Part shown: positions 38,629 through 46,389 of the stretch, one piece after another
How the letters are laid out: every line of letters starts with the position of its first letter
Position numbering within the stretch: the first letter of the stretch is position 1
Assembly (NCBI GenBank): GCA_963792075.1
Contig: CAWBUW010000012.1
Span: forward strand, 2,046,001 to 2,110,000
DNA: 64,000 bases
Source of the DNA: CAWBUW01 sp963792075
GTDB taxonomy: Bacteria; Chloroflexota; Anaerolineae; Anaerolineales; UBA4823
Direction of reading: 5' to 3'
Translations under genes and position numbers: made by a program
The notes under the pieces: generated by a model
What the model was told of the DNA's origin: nothing
The model's input: only the letters and a program-made list of their open reading frames with translations
Database searches by the model: none

Positions 38629-38716
38629 GGGTAATCGCATTTGGGCGATTACCCTCCACCGGGGGGGCAATTGGGGGTGTACGGTGGGGCTTTGCCCCAC
38701 CGTACACCCCCAATTG
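38629..38716. repeat. Double hairpin with 23-bp perfect stem
   Basis: First hairpin: GGGTAATCGC (38629-38638) with GCGATTACCC (38645-38654). Second: arms 38668-38690 and 38694-38716, 23 bp perfect around TTT. TTGGACAGG precedes it (38622) and CCTGTTTTTTGG follows, the same end words as at 2170-2282. It lies upstream of the kinase promoter and downstream of holB (both minus strand), so it may terminate holB on the minus strand, though the minus-strand U-tract is poor. Confidence 0.8.
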
Positions 38717-38771
38717 CCTGTTTTTTGGGATTACGGCTGCCAAAATGGGCAGATGCAATCGCCCTGAGATG

Positions 38772-39809
38772 TTAAAGACCGCTGAGGCGGGGGATGTCGA
38801 GCATCAGCACCTCCAGGGCCAGGCGGGTGTTGACGTTCTTACTCAGCAGGTCCAGGGTCTGCTCGATGCGGCTGACGATGGCATGCGCCTGGTCGAGGTC
38901 CAGAGCACTGGCAAGGGCTTCTACCTGGGGCTGCCAATCCAGGTTGGTGATGGAGATCGATGCCTGCGAGCTTTGCAGGAGTACGTCACGCCACAACGAA
39001 AGCCAGTTAACGAGCATACTGCGCAGCTCCTCTTTCGTTCTTACCTTCTTCTCCAAATCCTTTCCCCATTTTTCGGCATATGCAAAACGCTCGACGCGGG
39101 AGGCAGGCAGGAGCTGGGCCAATTCTTCTAACCAGGCCTGGCGCTGTTCGAGCAGCTCGGGCTGCTGGTGGTACTGCAAGGCCAGCCCGGGTCGTCCATC
39201 GGTGAGGTGCGCCAGCAAACGGGCGCGTTCGGGTGGCAGTCCCCAACGCGTTTCGAGTCCCTGGCTGACCTGCTCCACCGGGAGCGGGCGCAGACGCAGA
39301 ACTTCGCAGCGCGAGACGATGGTGGGCAGCAGGCTTTCGGCGCTCTGAGCGGTCAGCACGAGCACCACCTGAGGATTGGGTTCTTCCAGTGTTTTGAGCA
39401 AGGCGTTTTGGGCGTTCTGGTTGGCTTCCTCGAAGCGCAGCAGCAGCGCCACACGGTAGCGGCCTTCGTATGGCGTGAGCGCCAGGCTGCGCTGCAGCTC
39501 GCGTACCGGGTCGATTTTCAATATGCCACCTACTTGTTCGGATTGGACGATGCTCAGGTCGGGATAGACCTGGTCGTGGATCCGCCGGCAGGTGTGGCAG
39601 GATTGGCAGGGCTGTCCGGGCGTGATGGGCTGCGGGCAGTTGAGCGCCTGCGCCAGCGCAAGCGCCAGCGTGCGCCGCCCTAGCCCCAACGGCCCGGTGA
39701 GCAGGTAAGCGTGGCGCAGGTTGCCGTGAGCGACGTGTTCTTGCAGCAGGCTGACGGCCCATTCGTGGCCGATCAGTCCCCAGTTCGGGGGAGGGTTAGG
39801 TGTTGGCAT
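38772..39809 (-). CDS. holB: DNA polymerase III delta-prime subunit
   Basis: 345 residues of the clamp-loader AAA+ family. It has LIGHEWAVSLLQEHV at the N-terminus, a P-loop-like GPLGLGRRT (~40-48) where the usual Lys is Arg, a zinc module CQSCHTC (~70), then ALLLRFEEANQNAQNALLKTLEEPNPQVVLVLTA and IVSRCEVLRLRPL, typical of delta-prime. Delta-prime subunits usually do not hydrolyse ATP, so the Arg substitution fits. It acts in loading the sliding clamp during replication. The start ATG 39809 lies 7 nt after an extended -10 box. Confidence 0.9.
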   Translation of the reverse strand: MPTPNPPPNWGLIGHEWAVSLLQEHVAHGNLRHAYLLTGPLGLGRRTLALALAQALNCPQPITPGQPCQSCHTCRRIHDQVYPDLSIVQSEQVGGILKIDPVRELQRSLALTPYEGRYRVALLLRFEEANQNAQNALLKTLEEPNPQVVLVLTAQSAESLLPTIVSRCEVLRLRPLPVEQVSQGLETRWGLPPERARLLAHLTDGRPGLALQYHQQPELLEQRQAWLEELAQLLPASRVERFAYAEKWGKDLEKKVRTKEELRSMLVNWLSLWRDVLLQSSQASISITNLDWQPQVEALASALDLDQAHAIVSRIEQTLDLLSKNVNTRLALEVLMLDIPRLSGL

Positions 39810-39816
39810 AGGATTA

Positions 39817-39825
39817 TTTATACCA
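39817..39825 (-). promoter_or_regulatory. Extended -10 promoter for holB, leaderless spacing
   Basis: On the minus strand TGG-TATAAA ends exactly 7 nt before ATG 39809 with no ribosome-binding site, so transcription should begin at or next to the start codon. Confidence 0.6.
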
Positions 39826-39866
39826 GATATTTGCAGCGAATGATGGGGAAGATAAGCATAAATTGA

Positions 39867-39885
39867 ATTCCAGGTCGCCTGGAAT
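39867..39885. promoter_or_regulatory. Perfect 8-bp inverted repeat upstream of the hic promoter
   Basis: ATTCCAGG-TCG-CCTGGAAT lies about 15 bp before the -35 box at 39900. It could be an operator for HicB or another regulator, or a small terminator remnant. Confidence 0.4.
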
Positions 39886-39899
39886 ATAAGTAAAGAATT

Positions 39900-39931
39900 T
39901 TGACTTAAGATATCAAATTATGATATCATAA
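39900..39931 (+). promoter_or_regulatory. hic promoter with palindromic operator over the -10
   Basis: TTGACT (39900-39905), an 18-nt spacer and TATCAT (39924-39929). A perfect 14-bp palindrome TTATGATATCATAA (39918-39931) covers the -10 box, and GATATC also occurs at 39909. HicB antitoxins with a C-terminal DNA-binding domain repress their own promoter, so this is the likely HicB operator. Confidence 0.6.
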
Positions 39932-39938
39932 CCTTGAC

Positions 39939-40039
39939 GTGAACAAGAAACACCGCAAAACCTTGGTCGACATTTTTACTGACCCACTGCGTTCAAATAC
40001 TTTAAGGAAGCAGGCATTACAGAGGAGCAAGAAGTATGA
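39939..40039 (+). pseudogene. hicA: Remnant of a HicA toxin gene (internal deletion and frameshift)
   Basis: GTG 39939 begins NKKHRKTLVDIFTDPLRSN, the normal start of a HicA mRNA-interferase. From about 39998 a different frame reads YFKEAGITEEQEV and stops with TGA at 40037, which looks like a HicA C-terminus and overlaps the hicB ATG in the normal hicAB way. The middle (roughly 45 residues, including the catalytic His and the double-stranded-RNA-binding core) is gone, so there is no toxin. Read without the shift, the first frame runs on to a stop inside hicB. Confidence 0.72.
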
Positions 40040-40371
40040 ATACGTTGGCGTATAAGGGTTATATCGGTGTAGTCGAATATGATGATGAAGCGGGGTTATT
40101 CCATGGTGAGGTGGTCAATTTGCGCGATGTGATCACCTTCCAGGGTGATTCGGTGACAGACCTTCGGCAGGCATTCATCGATTCTGTTGAAGATTATCTG
40201 GAATTTTGCACCCAACGCGGTGAACAGCCAGAGAAGCCCCTTTCTGGACGGTTGCTCGTTCGATTAGAGCCCGATCTTCACCGAAAGATCTATGTCCAGG
40301 CTCGCAAGAAGCAAACAAGCGTCAACCGTTGGGTGGCAGAAACACTCGAGCGGGCAGTGGATGAGAATTAG
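40036..40371 (+). CDS. hicB: HicB family antitoxin, now without a toxin partner
   Basis: 111 residues. The N-terminal part (YKGYIGVVEYDDEAGLFHGEVVNLRDVITFQGDSVTDL) is the HicB partial RNase-H-like fold that blocks HicA. The C-terminal part (GRLLVRLEPDLHRKIYVQARKKQTSVNRWVAETLERAV) is a ribbon-helix-helix/Arc-like DNA-binding domain. The gene is intact although hicA upstream is destroyed, so it may persist as a self-regulated repressor or protect against related HicA toxins. The ATG overlaps the old hicA stop. Confidence 0.9.
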   Translation: MNTLAYKGYIGVVEYDDEAGLFHGEVVNLRDVITFQGDSVTDLRQAFIDSVEDYLEFCTQRGEQPEKPLSGRLLVRLEPDLHRKIYVQARKKQTSVNRWVAETLERAVDEN

Positions 40372-40403
40372 CGTAAGGCGGCTCCCAGCCGCCTTACGCT
40401 TTT
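40370..40403 (+). terminator. Terminator of hicB
   Basis: A perfect 13-bp stem AGCGTAAGGCGGC with its complement (loop TCCCA) begins at the hicB stop codon and is followed by TTTTAATTT. Confidence 0.85.
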
Positions 40404-40409
40404 AATTTA

Positions 40410-40418
40410 TGGTATCAT
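40410..40418 (+). promoter_or_regulatory. Extended -10 promoter for pcrA
   Basis: TGG-TATCAT ends 23 nt before ATG 40442. A GGGAAGG ribosome-binding site lies in between, so this one has a conventional short leader. Confidence 0.5.
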
Positions 40419-40441
40419 CTAGGGCGGTAAAGGGAAGGTGT

Positions 40442-42631
40442 ATGGATTTTCTGCAAGGTCTTAATTCTCAACAACAGCAGGCGGTGATGGCGGGCACGGG
40501 GCCGATCCTGGTCCTGGCGGGCCCGGGGTCGGGCAAGACGCGCGTGTTGACCCACCGCATTGCTTACCTGATTGGGGTAATGGGGGTCCGGGCGTACAAT
40601 ATCCTGGCGGTGACTTTCACCAACAAGGCCTCCAAGGAGATGGACGAACGCGTCAATGGCCTGCTGGGCGAAGCGACACGTGGCCTGACCCTGGGCACTT
40701 TCCATGCTATCTGTGCCCGTATTTTGCGCCGCGAGACGGAAAACCTGCCCTTCAAGAACAATTTTGTCATCTTTGATTCGGACGACCAGCTCAGCGTCGT
40801 GCGCCAGGCGTTGGCCGAGCTGAGCCTGGATGATAAACGCTACCGGCCGACTGCGATCCATGCCTCGATCTCCGCCGCCAAGAATGAGCTGGTGCTGCCG
40901 GATGATTACCCGGTGCAGAATTACCGGGATGAAGTGGTGCGCAAGGTCTACCAGCGCTACCAGGCGCTGCTGTTGGCCAACAATGCACTGGATTTTGACG
41001 ATTTGCTGCTCTGGACGGCTTTCTTGCTCGAACAAAACGAAGTGGTGCGCGAGCGCTACGCTCGCCGCTTCGAGCATGTGTTGGTAGATGAGTTTCAGGA
41101 TACCAACCAGGCGCAGTACCGCCTGCTGCGCCACCTGTCCTCGTTCCATCGTAATATTTTTGTAGTAGGCGACACCGACCAGTCCATTTACGCCTGGCGC
41201 GGGGCAGATTACCGCAACCTGCTGCGCTTCGAAGAGGATTTCCCTGATACACAGGTGGTGCTGCTGGAGCAGAATTACCGTTCGACGCAGTTGATCCTGG
41301 ATGCAGCCACGGCGGTGATCGAACGCAACCCGCATCGCAAGGCCAAGCGTCTGTTTACCAACCGCGGCGCGGGCAACCGGGTGGTAATGCACCAGGCGTA
41401 CGACGATCGGCAGGAAGCCGCGTTTGTGGTAGATACGATTGTCAGCCTGGCCGCGAGTAAGCGGGCAAAGATGGGCGATTTTGCGGTGATGTACCGCACG
41501 AATGCGCAGTCACGCGTGCTGGAAGAAACTTTCTTGCGGTCCAACCTGCCTTACAAGCTGGTCGGCGCACAGCGCTTCTACGGGCGGCGCGAAGTCAAAG
41601 ACGTGATCGCTTACTTGCGCCTGGTACACAACCCGGACGATGAGATCAGCCTGACGCGTGTAATCAATGTACCCACGCGCGGCATCGGGGACAAGACCAT
41701 TGTCACGCTGCGCACACAGGCACAAAAGCTGAAGCTGACGGTGGGGGCGTTGGTCCAGGACCTGGGCAAGGGGAGTGCCTCCGGGCACAAAGACTTGTTT
41801 AGTGGGCGGGCGTTGGCGGCGCTGTCTACATTTGGCAATCACCTGGTCAACTGGCGGCAGCTCAGCAGCGATACGCCGCCGTTGGCGTTGATGGATGCTA
41901 TCCTGGCGGACGTGGATTACCATAGCTATATCGACGATGGTACAGAAGAAGGCAAAGAGCGCTGGGAGAACGTGATGGAGCTGCGCCGCCTGGCCTCAGA
42001 ATATCAGGAGCGCGGCCTGACCAGCTTCCTGGAAGAGATCGCCTTGGTTTCCGACCAGGATACCGTAGATGCCGGCGCGAGCGTGCCCACGCTAATGACG
42101 CTGCACGCGGCCAAGGGGTTGGAATTCCCGATTGTGTTCATCGTGGGTTTGAACGATGGCACGCTGCCACACATGCGTTCGTTTGACGATCCGGACGCCA
42201 TGCATGAGGAACGCCGCTTGCTGTACGTGGGGATCACCCGCGCCAAAGACCGCTTGTATCTGGTCAACAGCCAGAACCGCACGGCGTATGGCTACGCCGA
42301 ACCCTGCGAACCTTCCCGCTTCCTGGCGGATATCCCTGAGGATTTACTGGAAGACACCCAGGCGCGCAGTAAACCTGCCGCGAAAGCGTCCTCCACACCG
42401 CGCTCGCTCGGTGAGACAACCTGGCAGGGGGCGAACCATGCGCCGGTGGAAAAGGTAAAACCAAAGGCACTCTATGCACCCGGCAGCCGTGTCATCCATC
42501 CGGTGTGGGGCGAGGGGATGGTCTTGAGCAGCCGTCTGCAGGATGATGATGAAATCGTCGATATTTTCTTCGAGCAGGTTGGGATGAAGCGTGTCGCGGC
42601 CTCGCTGGCGCGTTTACAGCCCAAAGCTTAA
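40442..42631 (+). CDS. pcrA: UvrD/PcrA-type 3'-5' DNA helicase
   Basis: 729 residues of superfamily 1A. Walker A GPGSGKTRVLTHR (~23-35), VLVDEFQDTNQAQYRLL, GDTDQSIYAWRGAD, the Y-R-S-T motif LEQNYRST, TLHAAKGLEFPIVFIVG, and EERRLLYVGITRAKDRLYL are all present in order. The C-terminal ~50 residues (VIHPVWGEGMVLSSR...VAASLARLQPK) form the Tudor-like module that in PcrA/UvrD contacts RNA polymerase. It acts in excision repair and in clearing stalled polymerases. A start at 40409 lies before the promoter and is rejected. Confidence 0.96.
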   Translation: MDFLQGLNSQQQQAVMAGTGPILVLAGPGSGKTRVLTHRIAYLIGVMGVRAYNILAVTFTNKASKEMDERVNGLLGEATRGLTLGTFHAICARILRRETENLPFKNNFVIFDSDDQLSVVRQALAELSLDDKRYRPTAIHASISAAKNELVLPDDYPVQNYRDEVVRKVYQRYQALLLANNALDFDDLLLWTAFLLEQNEVVRERYARRFEHVLVDEFQDTNQAQYRLLRHLSSFHRNIFVVGDTDQSIYAWRGADYRNLLRFEEDFPDTQVVLLEQNYRSTQLILDAATAVIERNPHRKAKRLFTNRGAGNRVVMHQAYDDRQEAAFVVDTIVSLAASKRAKMGDFAVMYRTNAQSRVLEETFLRSNLPYKLVGAQRFYGRREVKDVIAYLRLVHNPDDEISLTRVINVPTRGIGDKTIVTLRTQAQKLKLTVGALVQDLGKGSASGHKDLFSGRALAALSTFGNHLVNWRQLSSDTPPLALMDAILADVDYHSYIDDGTEEGKERWENVMELRRLASEYQERGLTSFLEEIALVSDQDTVDAGASVPTLMTLHAAKGLEFPIVFIVGLNDGTLPHMRSFDDPDAMHEERRLLYVGITRAKDRLYLVNSQNRTAYGYAEPCEPSRFLADIPEDLLEDTQARSKPAAKASSTPRSLGETTWQGANHAPVEKVKPKALYAPGSRVIHPVWGEGMVLSSRLQDDDEIVDIFFEQVGMKRVAASLARLQPKA

Positions 42632-42653
42632 TCAAAAACTTTTCAAGAAGGCG

Positions 42654-42659
42654 TATAAT
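42654..42659 (+). promoter_or_regulatory. -10 promoter element for the tsaE operon, leaderless spacing
   Basis: TATAAT ends 6 nt before ATG 42666 with no ribosome-binding site between. TGn extension is absent (GCG) and no good -35 is seen, so the call rests on the exact hexamer and the spacing. Confidence 0.5.
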
Positions 42660-42665
42660 CCCCTT

Positions 42666-43160
42666 ATGCCAATCCTTGCTGCAAATTCTATGGAGATCAT
42701 CAGTCGCAGTGCAGAGCAAACGCGCCGCGTGGGCATGCGCCTGGGCGCTCTGCTCCAGCCGGGTGACCTGGTCTGTCTGGTAGGGGACCTGGGCTCCGGG
42801 AAGACCACACTGGTGCAAGGGATTGGCGCGGGGTGGGGCTCGCTGGACCAGGTTTCCAGCCCGACCTTTGTAATTGTCAACGTGTACCGCCGCCCTGGTG
42901 AGCAGAAGATGTACCACCTGGATGCTTACCGGCTTTCTGGCGCCGAAGAAGCCAGGGACCTGGACCTGGAACCCCTGATGGAAGCTGGCCCCATGGTCGT
43001 GGAGTGGGCGGACCGCATCGCGCAGGCGCTGCCGGGGGAATGTTTGCGCGTCCACCTGGCCCACGTAGACGAGGACCAGCGGGATATGCTGGTCGAAGCC
43101 AAAGGTTCACGCTCGCTGGCGCTGCTGGCGGGATTCCGCAAGGCGGTGTTCGGAGGCTGA
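42666..43160 (+). CDS. tsaE: tRNA t6A modification ATPase TsaE
   Basis: 164 residues. Core motifs are a P-loop VGDLGSGKTTLVQG (~39-52), SSPTFVIVNVY, YHLDAYRL and VVEWADRI, all diagnostic of TsaE. It works with TsaB and TsaD to make threonylcarbamoyl-adenosine at tRNA position 37. ATG 42666 fits the promoter; ATG 42690 is an alternative and a start at 42591 would overlap pcrA. The stop is immediately followed by the tsaB ATG. Confidence 0.93.
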   Translation: MPILAANSMEIISRSAEQTRRVGMRLGALLQPGDLVCLVGDLGSGKTTLVQGIGAGWGSLDQVSSPTFVIVNVYRRPGEQKMYHLDAYRLSGAEEARDLDLEPLMEAGPMVVEWADRIAQALPGECLRVHLAHVDEDQRDMLVEAKGSRSLALLAGFRKAVFGG

Positions 43161-43829
43161 ATGTTGTTAGCAATTGATACCTCCACCCGCCTGACGGGGG
43201 TGGCGCTTTATGATGGTTTGCAGGTGCTGAGCGAAGCGACTTGGCTTTCGCGTGAGCATCAGACGGTGGAGCTTGCCCCGGTGGTGGCAGAGTTGCTGGA
43301 GCGCGCAGGGGTCAAACCGGAGGCAATCAAAGCTGTGGGTGTGGCGTTGGGCCCTGGCTCGTTTACCGGGCTGCGGATTGGCCTGGCGCTGGGCAAGGGG
43401 TTGGCGTTGGCCTGGCGGGCAGCAGTGATCGGGATTCCCACGCTGGATGTATTGGCCGCTGCCCAGCCGCTGGCTGAAATGCCGCTGGCGGCTGTGCTGC
43501 AAGCAGGGCGGGGTCGCCTGGCGGTGGGCTGGTATGCGGTGGAAGCGGGACACTGGAAAGCTCAGGGCAGGCTGGAAGTGCTGGATGGCCCCCGGCTGGC
43601 AGAAAAAATCCATTCCCCGACAATGGTTTGCGGTGAGTTAGATGAAGAAGAGCGGCGCGTGCTGTCACGCAAGCGCAAGAATGTGATGCTGGCCTCACCC
43701 GCACAGTCGCTGCGCCGCCCGGCGTTCCTGGCTGAGCTGGCGTGGCAGCGCTACCGCATCGGCCAGGTGGATGACCCTGCGGGGTTGGCCCCGATCTATT
43801 TGCATATTGGAGAGCCAATTCCCGGATGA
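43161..43829 (+). CDS. tsaB: tRNA t6A modification protein TsaB
   Basis: 222 residues of the ASKHA-type fold: LLAIDTSTRLTGVALY at the start, HQTVELAPVVAELLERAG, VGVALGPGSFTGLRIGLALGKGLA and IGIPTLDVLA. TsaB is the catalytically inert partner that scaffolds TsaD. The C-terminal ~90 residues are more divergent, as usual. It starts directly after the tsaE stop and overlaps the next gene by 4 nt. tsaD is not in the window. Confidence 0.93.
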   Translation: MLLAIDTSTRLTGVALYDGLQVLSEATWLSREHQTVELAPVVAELLERAGVKPEAIKAVGVALGPGSFTGLRIGLALGKGLALAWRAAVIGIPTLDVLAAAQPLAEMPLAAVLQAGRGRLAVGWYAVEAGHWKAQGRLEVLDGPRLAEKIHSPTMVCGELDEEERRVLSRKRKNVMLASPAQSLRRPAFLAELAWQRYRIGQVDDPAGLAPIYLHIGEPIPG

Positions 43830-44332
43830 GCCAGCCTGTTTATCGTGTGCGCGCGATGACGATGCAAGACCTGGGGCCAGTGCAAGAGATTGACCGCCTT
43901 TCATTCAGCTTGCCCTGGCCTGAAAGCGCATTTACTTACGAATTGTCCGACAATAAGTGCTCGTGCAATTATGTGGTGGAAGAAGAGAATGGGAATGGAT
44001 TGCACCAGGTAGTGGCGATGGCGGTGGTGTGGCAGATCGTGGACGAAGCGCATATCGCCACCATCGCAGTCCACCCCCAAATGCGCGGCCAGGGGTTAGG
44101 CAAGCTGCTCCTGACTCATATTTTGAGTGACGCACAGCAGCAGGGAATGCTTTCGGCGCTGTTGGAGGTACGCGCCGGGAACCTTGTAGCCCTGCAGATG
44201 TACCAACAATTCGGTTTTGAAGTGGTCGGCCGCAGGCCGCATTATTACCAGGATAACCAGGAAGATGCTCTGTTGATGACCCTGGATTTCAAAAAGGAAC
44301 AGGAACGCCAGGCCGGCGTGGCGTCGAATTAA
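43826..44332 (+). CDS. rimI: GNAT N-acetyltransferase, RimI-like
   Basis: 168 residues with the GNAT acetyl-CoA loop HPQMRGQGLGKLLL (~77-90), AHIATIAV before it and EVRAGNLVALQMYQQFGFEVVGRRPHYY after it, which is the classic RimI ending. RimI acetylates the N-terminus of ribosomal protein S18. The order tsaE-tsaB-rimI is common in bacteria and supports the name. ATGA overlap with tsaB. Confidence 0.9.
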   Translation: MSQPVYRVRAMTMQDLGPVQEIDRLSFSLPWPESAFTYELSDNKCSCNYVVEEENGNGLHQVVAMAVVWQIVDEAHIATIAVHPQMRGQGLGKLLLTHILSDAQQQGMLSALLEVRAGNLVALQMYQQFGFEVVGRRPHYYQDNQEDALLMTLDFKKEQERQAGVASN

Positions 44333-44362
44333 AAAGTATGGTCTATTTTTGGAGGGATTATC

Positions 44363-45007
44363 GTGAAGCCTGAAGAGACCTTGAAACAGGTGGCTGCTGA
44401 GACGGCCGTGTGCCAGAAATGTGCCCTGCATTATTCACGCAAGAACGCTGTAGCCGGGGAAGGCCCGGCGAACGCAGAGATTGTGTTTATTGGCGAAGGC
44501 CCCGGCTTTCACGAGAATGAGCAGGGCCGCCCGTTCGTAGGGGCAGCGGGCAAGCTGCTGGATGAGCTGTTGGCAGAGATTGGGATGAAGCGTGAGCAGG
44601 TCTATATTACGAATGTGGTAAAATGCCGTCCACCAGGGAATCGTGATCCCCAGCCCGATGAGCTGGCTGCGTGCAGCGATTACCTGGAACGGCAACTACA
44701 AGCGATCAATCCCCGCGTGATTGTGACGTTGGGGCGTTATTCGATGGCGCGTTTCCTCCCGAATGTGAAGATCAGCGATGTGCACGGGCAGGGAATGGTC
44801 GTAAAGGGCCGGTTGGTAGCTCCGATGTATCACCCCGCGGCTGCGCTGCACCAGCCTTCGTTGAAACCGATGCTGGAGCACGACTTTCTGGGTTTGCCAG
44901 CGTTGATCGCTCAGACTGCGACCAATCATGCACCCGATGCGGTGGAAACTGAAGTGGAAGAAAAGCCACAAACCCGGCAAGAGCCGAAACAGCTTAGTTT
45001 GTTTTAG
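44363..45007 (+). CDS. Family 4 uracil-DNA glycosylase with C-terminal clamp-binding motif
   Basis: 214 residues. It has the 4Fe-4S Cys pair CQKC (17-20) with further Cys in KCRPPGNRDP and AACSDYL, active-site motif GEGPGFHENEQGRPFVG, and the second motif MYHPAAAL with the conserved His. It excises uracil from DNA. The last five residues are QLSLF, a textbook bacterial sliding-clamp (DnaN) binding pentapeptide, after a flexible acidic/Pro-Gln tail. GGAGGG lies 8 nt before GTG 44363. It is 30 nt downstream of rimI. Confidence 0.93.
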   Translation: MKPEETLKQVAAETAVCQKCALHYSRKNAVAGEGPANAEIVFIGEGPGFHENEQGRPFVGAAGKLLDELLAEIGMKREQVYITNVVKCRPPGNRDPQPDELAACSDYLERQLQAINPRVIVTLGRYSMARFLPNVKISDVHGQGMVVKGRLVAPMYHPAAALHQPSLKPMLEHDFLGLPALIAQTATNHAPDAVETEVEEKPQTRQEPKQLSLF

Positions 45008-45025
45008 ATAAAGGAATTGAATTAT

Positions 45026-46342
45026 ATGTCTATGAAAGCAATGCTTCTAAAAAAGATCCAGGATCACAGTGCTATCGTTGGCGTGATGGGTCTGGGGTAT
45101 GTCGGTTTGCCGCTGGTCGTGGCTTTTGCCGAGGCGGGTTTCAACGTGATTGGCGTGGACCTGGACACGCGCAAAGTCGAGGCGATCCGTCGCGGCGACA
45201 GCTACATCCAGGACGTGCCCGCGGCGCAGGTGGACCGGCTGGTCAAGGCGGGTAAGATCCGCGCCACGACCGATTTCGCTGCGCTGGCAGAAGCGGATTG
45301 TGTCAGTATTTGCGTGCCGACACCTTTGCGCAAGACAGGCGACCCGGATATGTCGTTCATTCTCTCTGCCACAGGCGCGCTGGCGAAATATGTCCATCCA
45401 GGCATGATCGTGGTGCTCGAATCGACCACATACCCTGGCACGACGCGCGAAATCTTGCTCCCTCGCTTGGGGGACGAAAAGGGATTGAAAGTTGGGGAAG
45501 ATTTCTTCCTGGCTTTCTCGCCGGAACGTGTCGATCCTGGCCGCACGGATTGGACGACTTACAATACCCCCAAGGTAATCGGTGGCATCACAGAGGACTG
45601 CTCGGAGCTGGCCGCGGCCTGGTATGGCCAGGCGTTGAAAACTGTGGTGCCGGTCACTTCGGCGGAAGCCGCTGAAATGGCCAAGCTGCTTGAGAATACA
45701 TTTCGCATGATCAACATCGGCCTGGTAAACGAGATGGCGATTATGTGCAACAAATTGGGGATTGACGTATGGGAAGTGATTGAAGCCGCGGCCACCAAAC
45801 CATTTGGTTTTATGAAGTTCACACCAGGCCCAGGATTGGGCGGGCACTGCATCCCGATTGACCCCTTGTATCTATCCTGGAAGCTAAAGGAAGTGAAGTA
45901 TAATGCGCGCTTTATTGAGCTGGCCTCGGAAATCAACACCAGTATGCCGCGCTACGTGGTGGAGCGGGTGCAGGACGCGTTGAACGAAGTTGAAAAATCG
46001 ATCAAGGGTACCAAGGTCCTGGTATTGGGCGCAGCCTACAAGCCGGACATTGATGATCTGCGTGAGTCGCCAGCCCTGGACGTGATCGGGCTGCTGGAGA
46101 AGAAAGGCGCGCACGTCTCTTACCATGATCCGTACATTCCGTCTTTTAAACATGAAGGGATGGAGATGCACAGTGTCAAGGATTTGATGGCTGCCGTGAA
46201 AGCCGCAGACTGTGTGGTGATCGTAACCAACCACAAGGTTTATGATTATCCCGCCATTCTGGAAGCAGCTAAGATCATAGTGGACACCCGGAATGCGCTG
46301 GGCAAAAAGGGCCGGCGTAACCCCAAGGTAACCGGCCTGTAG
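45026..46342 (+). CDS. Nucleotide-sugar 6-dehydrogenase (UDP-HexNAc/UDP-Glc dehydrogenase family)
   Basis: 438 residues. NAD-binding GLGYVGLPL (~20), CVPTPLRKTGDPDMSFI, ESTTYPGTT, SPERVDPG, KLLENTFRMINIGLVNEMA and the catalytic Cys in GPGLGGHCIPIDP. VLGAAYKPDIDDLRESPAL marks the C-terminal domain. The enzyme oxidises C6 of a UDP-sugar to the uronic acid. The motif set fits the UDP-N-acetyl-glucosamine/mannosamine branch (WecC/WbpA-like) a little better than UDP-glucose, but this is not decisive. AAGGA precedes ATG 45026. It opens the polysaccharide locus. Confidence 0.9.
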   Translation: MSMKAMLLKKIQDHSAIVGVMGLGYVGLPLVVAFAEAGFNVIGVDLDTRKVEAIRRGDSYIQDVPAAQVDRLVKAGKIRATTDFAALAEADCVSICVPTPLRKTGDPDMSFILSATGALAKYVHPGMIVVLESTTYPGTTREILLPRLGDEKGLKVGEDFFLAFSPERVDPGRTDWTTYNTPKVIGGITEDCSELAAAWYGQALKTVVPVTSAEAAEMAKLLENTFRMINIGLVNEMAIMCNKLGIDVWEVIEAAATKPFGFMKFTPGPGLGGHCIPIDPLYLSWKLKEVKYNARFIELASEINTSMPRYVVERVQDALNEVEKSIKGTKVLVLGAAYKPDIDDLRESPALDVIGLLEKKGAHVSYHDPYIPSFKHEGMEMHSVKDLMAAVKAADCVVIVTNHKVYDYPAILEAAKIIVDTRNALGKKGRRNPKVTGL

Positions 46343-46354
46343 TTTTCGAATTAT

Positions 46355-46385
46355 TACTGTGTGAAGGCGGAGCCTTCACACAGTA
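46355..46385. terminator. Perfect 14-bp hairpin abutting the flippase start codon
   Basis: TACTGTGTGAAGGC and its complement pair around GGA. The right arm ends 4 nt before ATG 46390, leaving no room for a ribosome-binding site and no real U-tract. It may be an attenuator or mRNA processing site rather than a terminator. Confidence 0.5.
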
Positions 46386-46389
46386 TTGT

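Noticed and set aside
38629..38716. Possible CRISPR array from adjacent repeats
   Set aside because: The repeats are two hairpins with different stems and there are no evenly spaced direct repeats; no cas genes are present.
40415..41392. Minus-strand open frame of 325 codons
   Set aside because: It is antisense to pcrA, whose helicase motifs are unambiguous on the plus strand.
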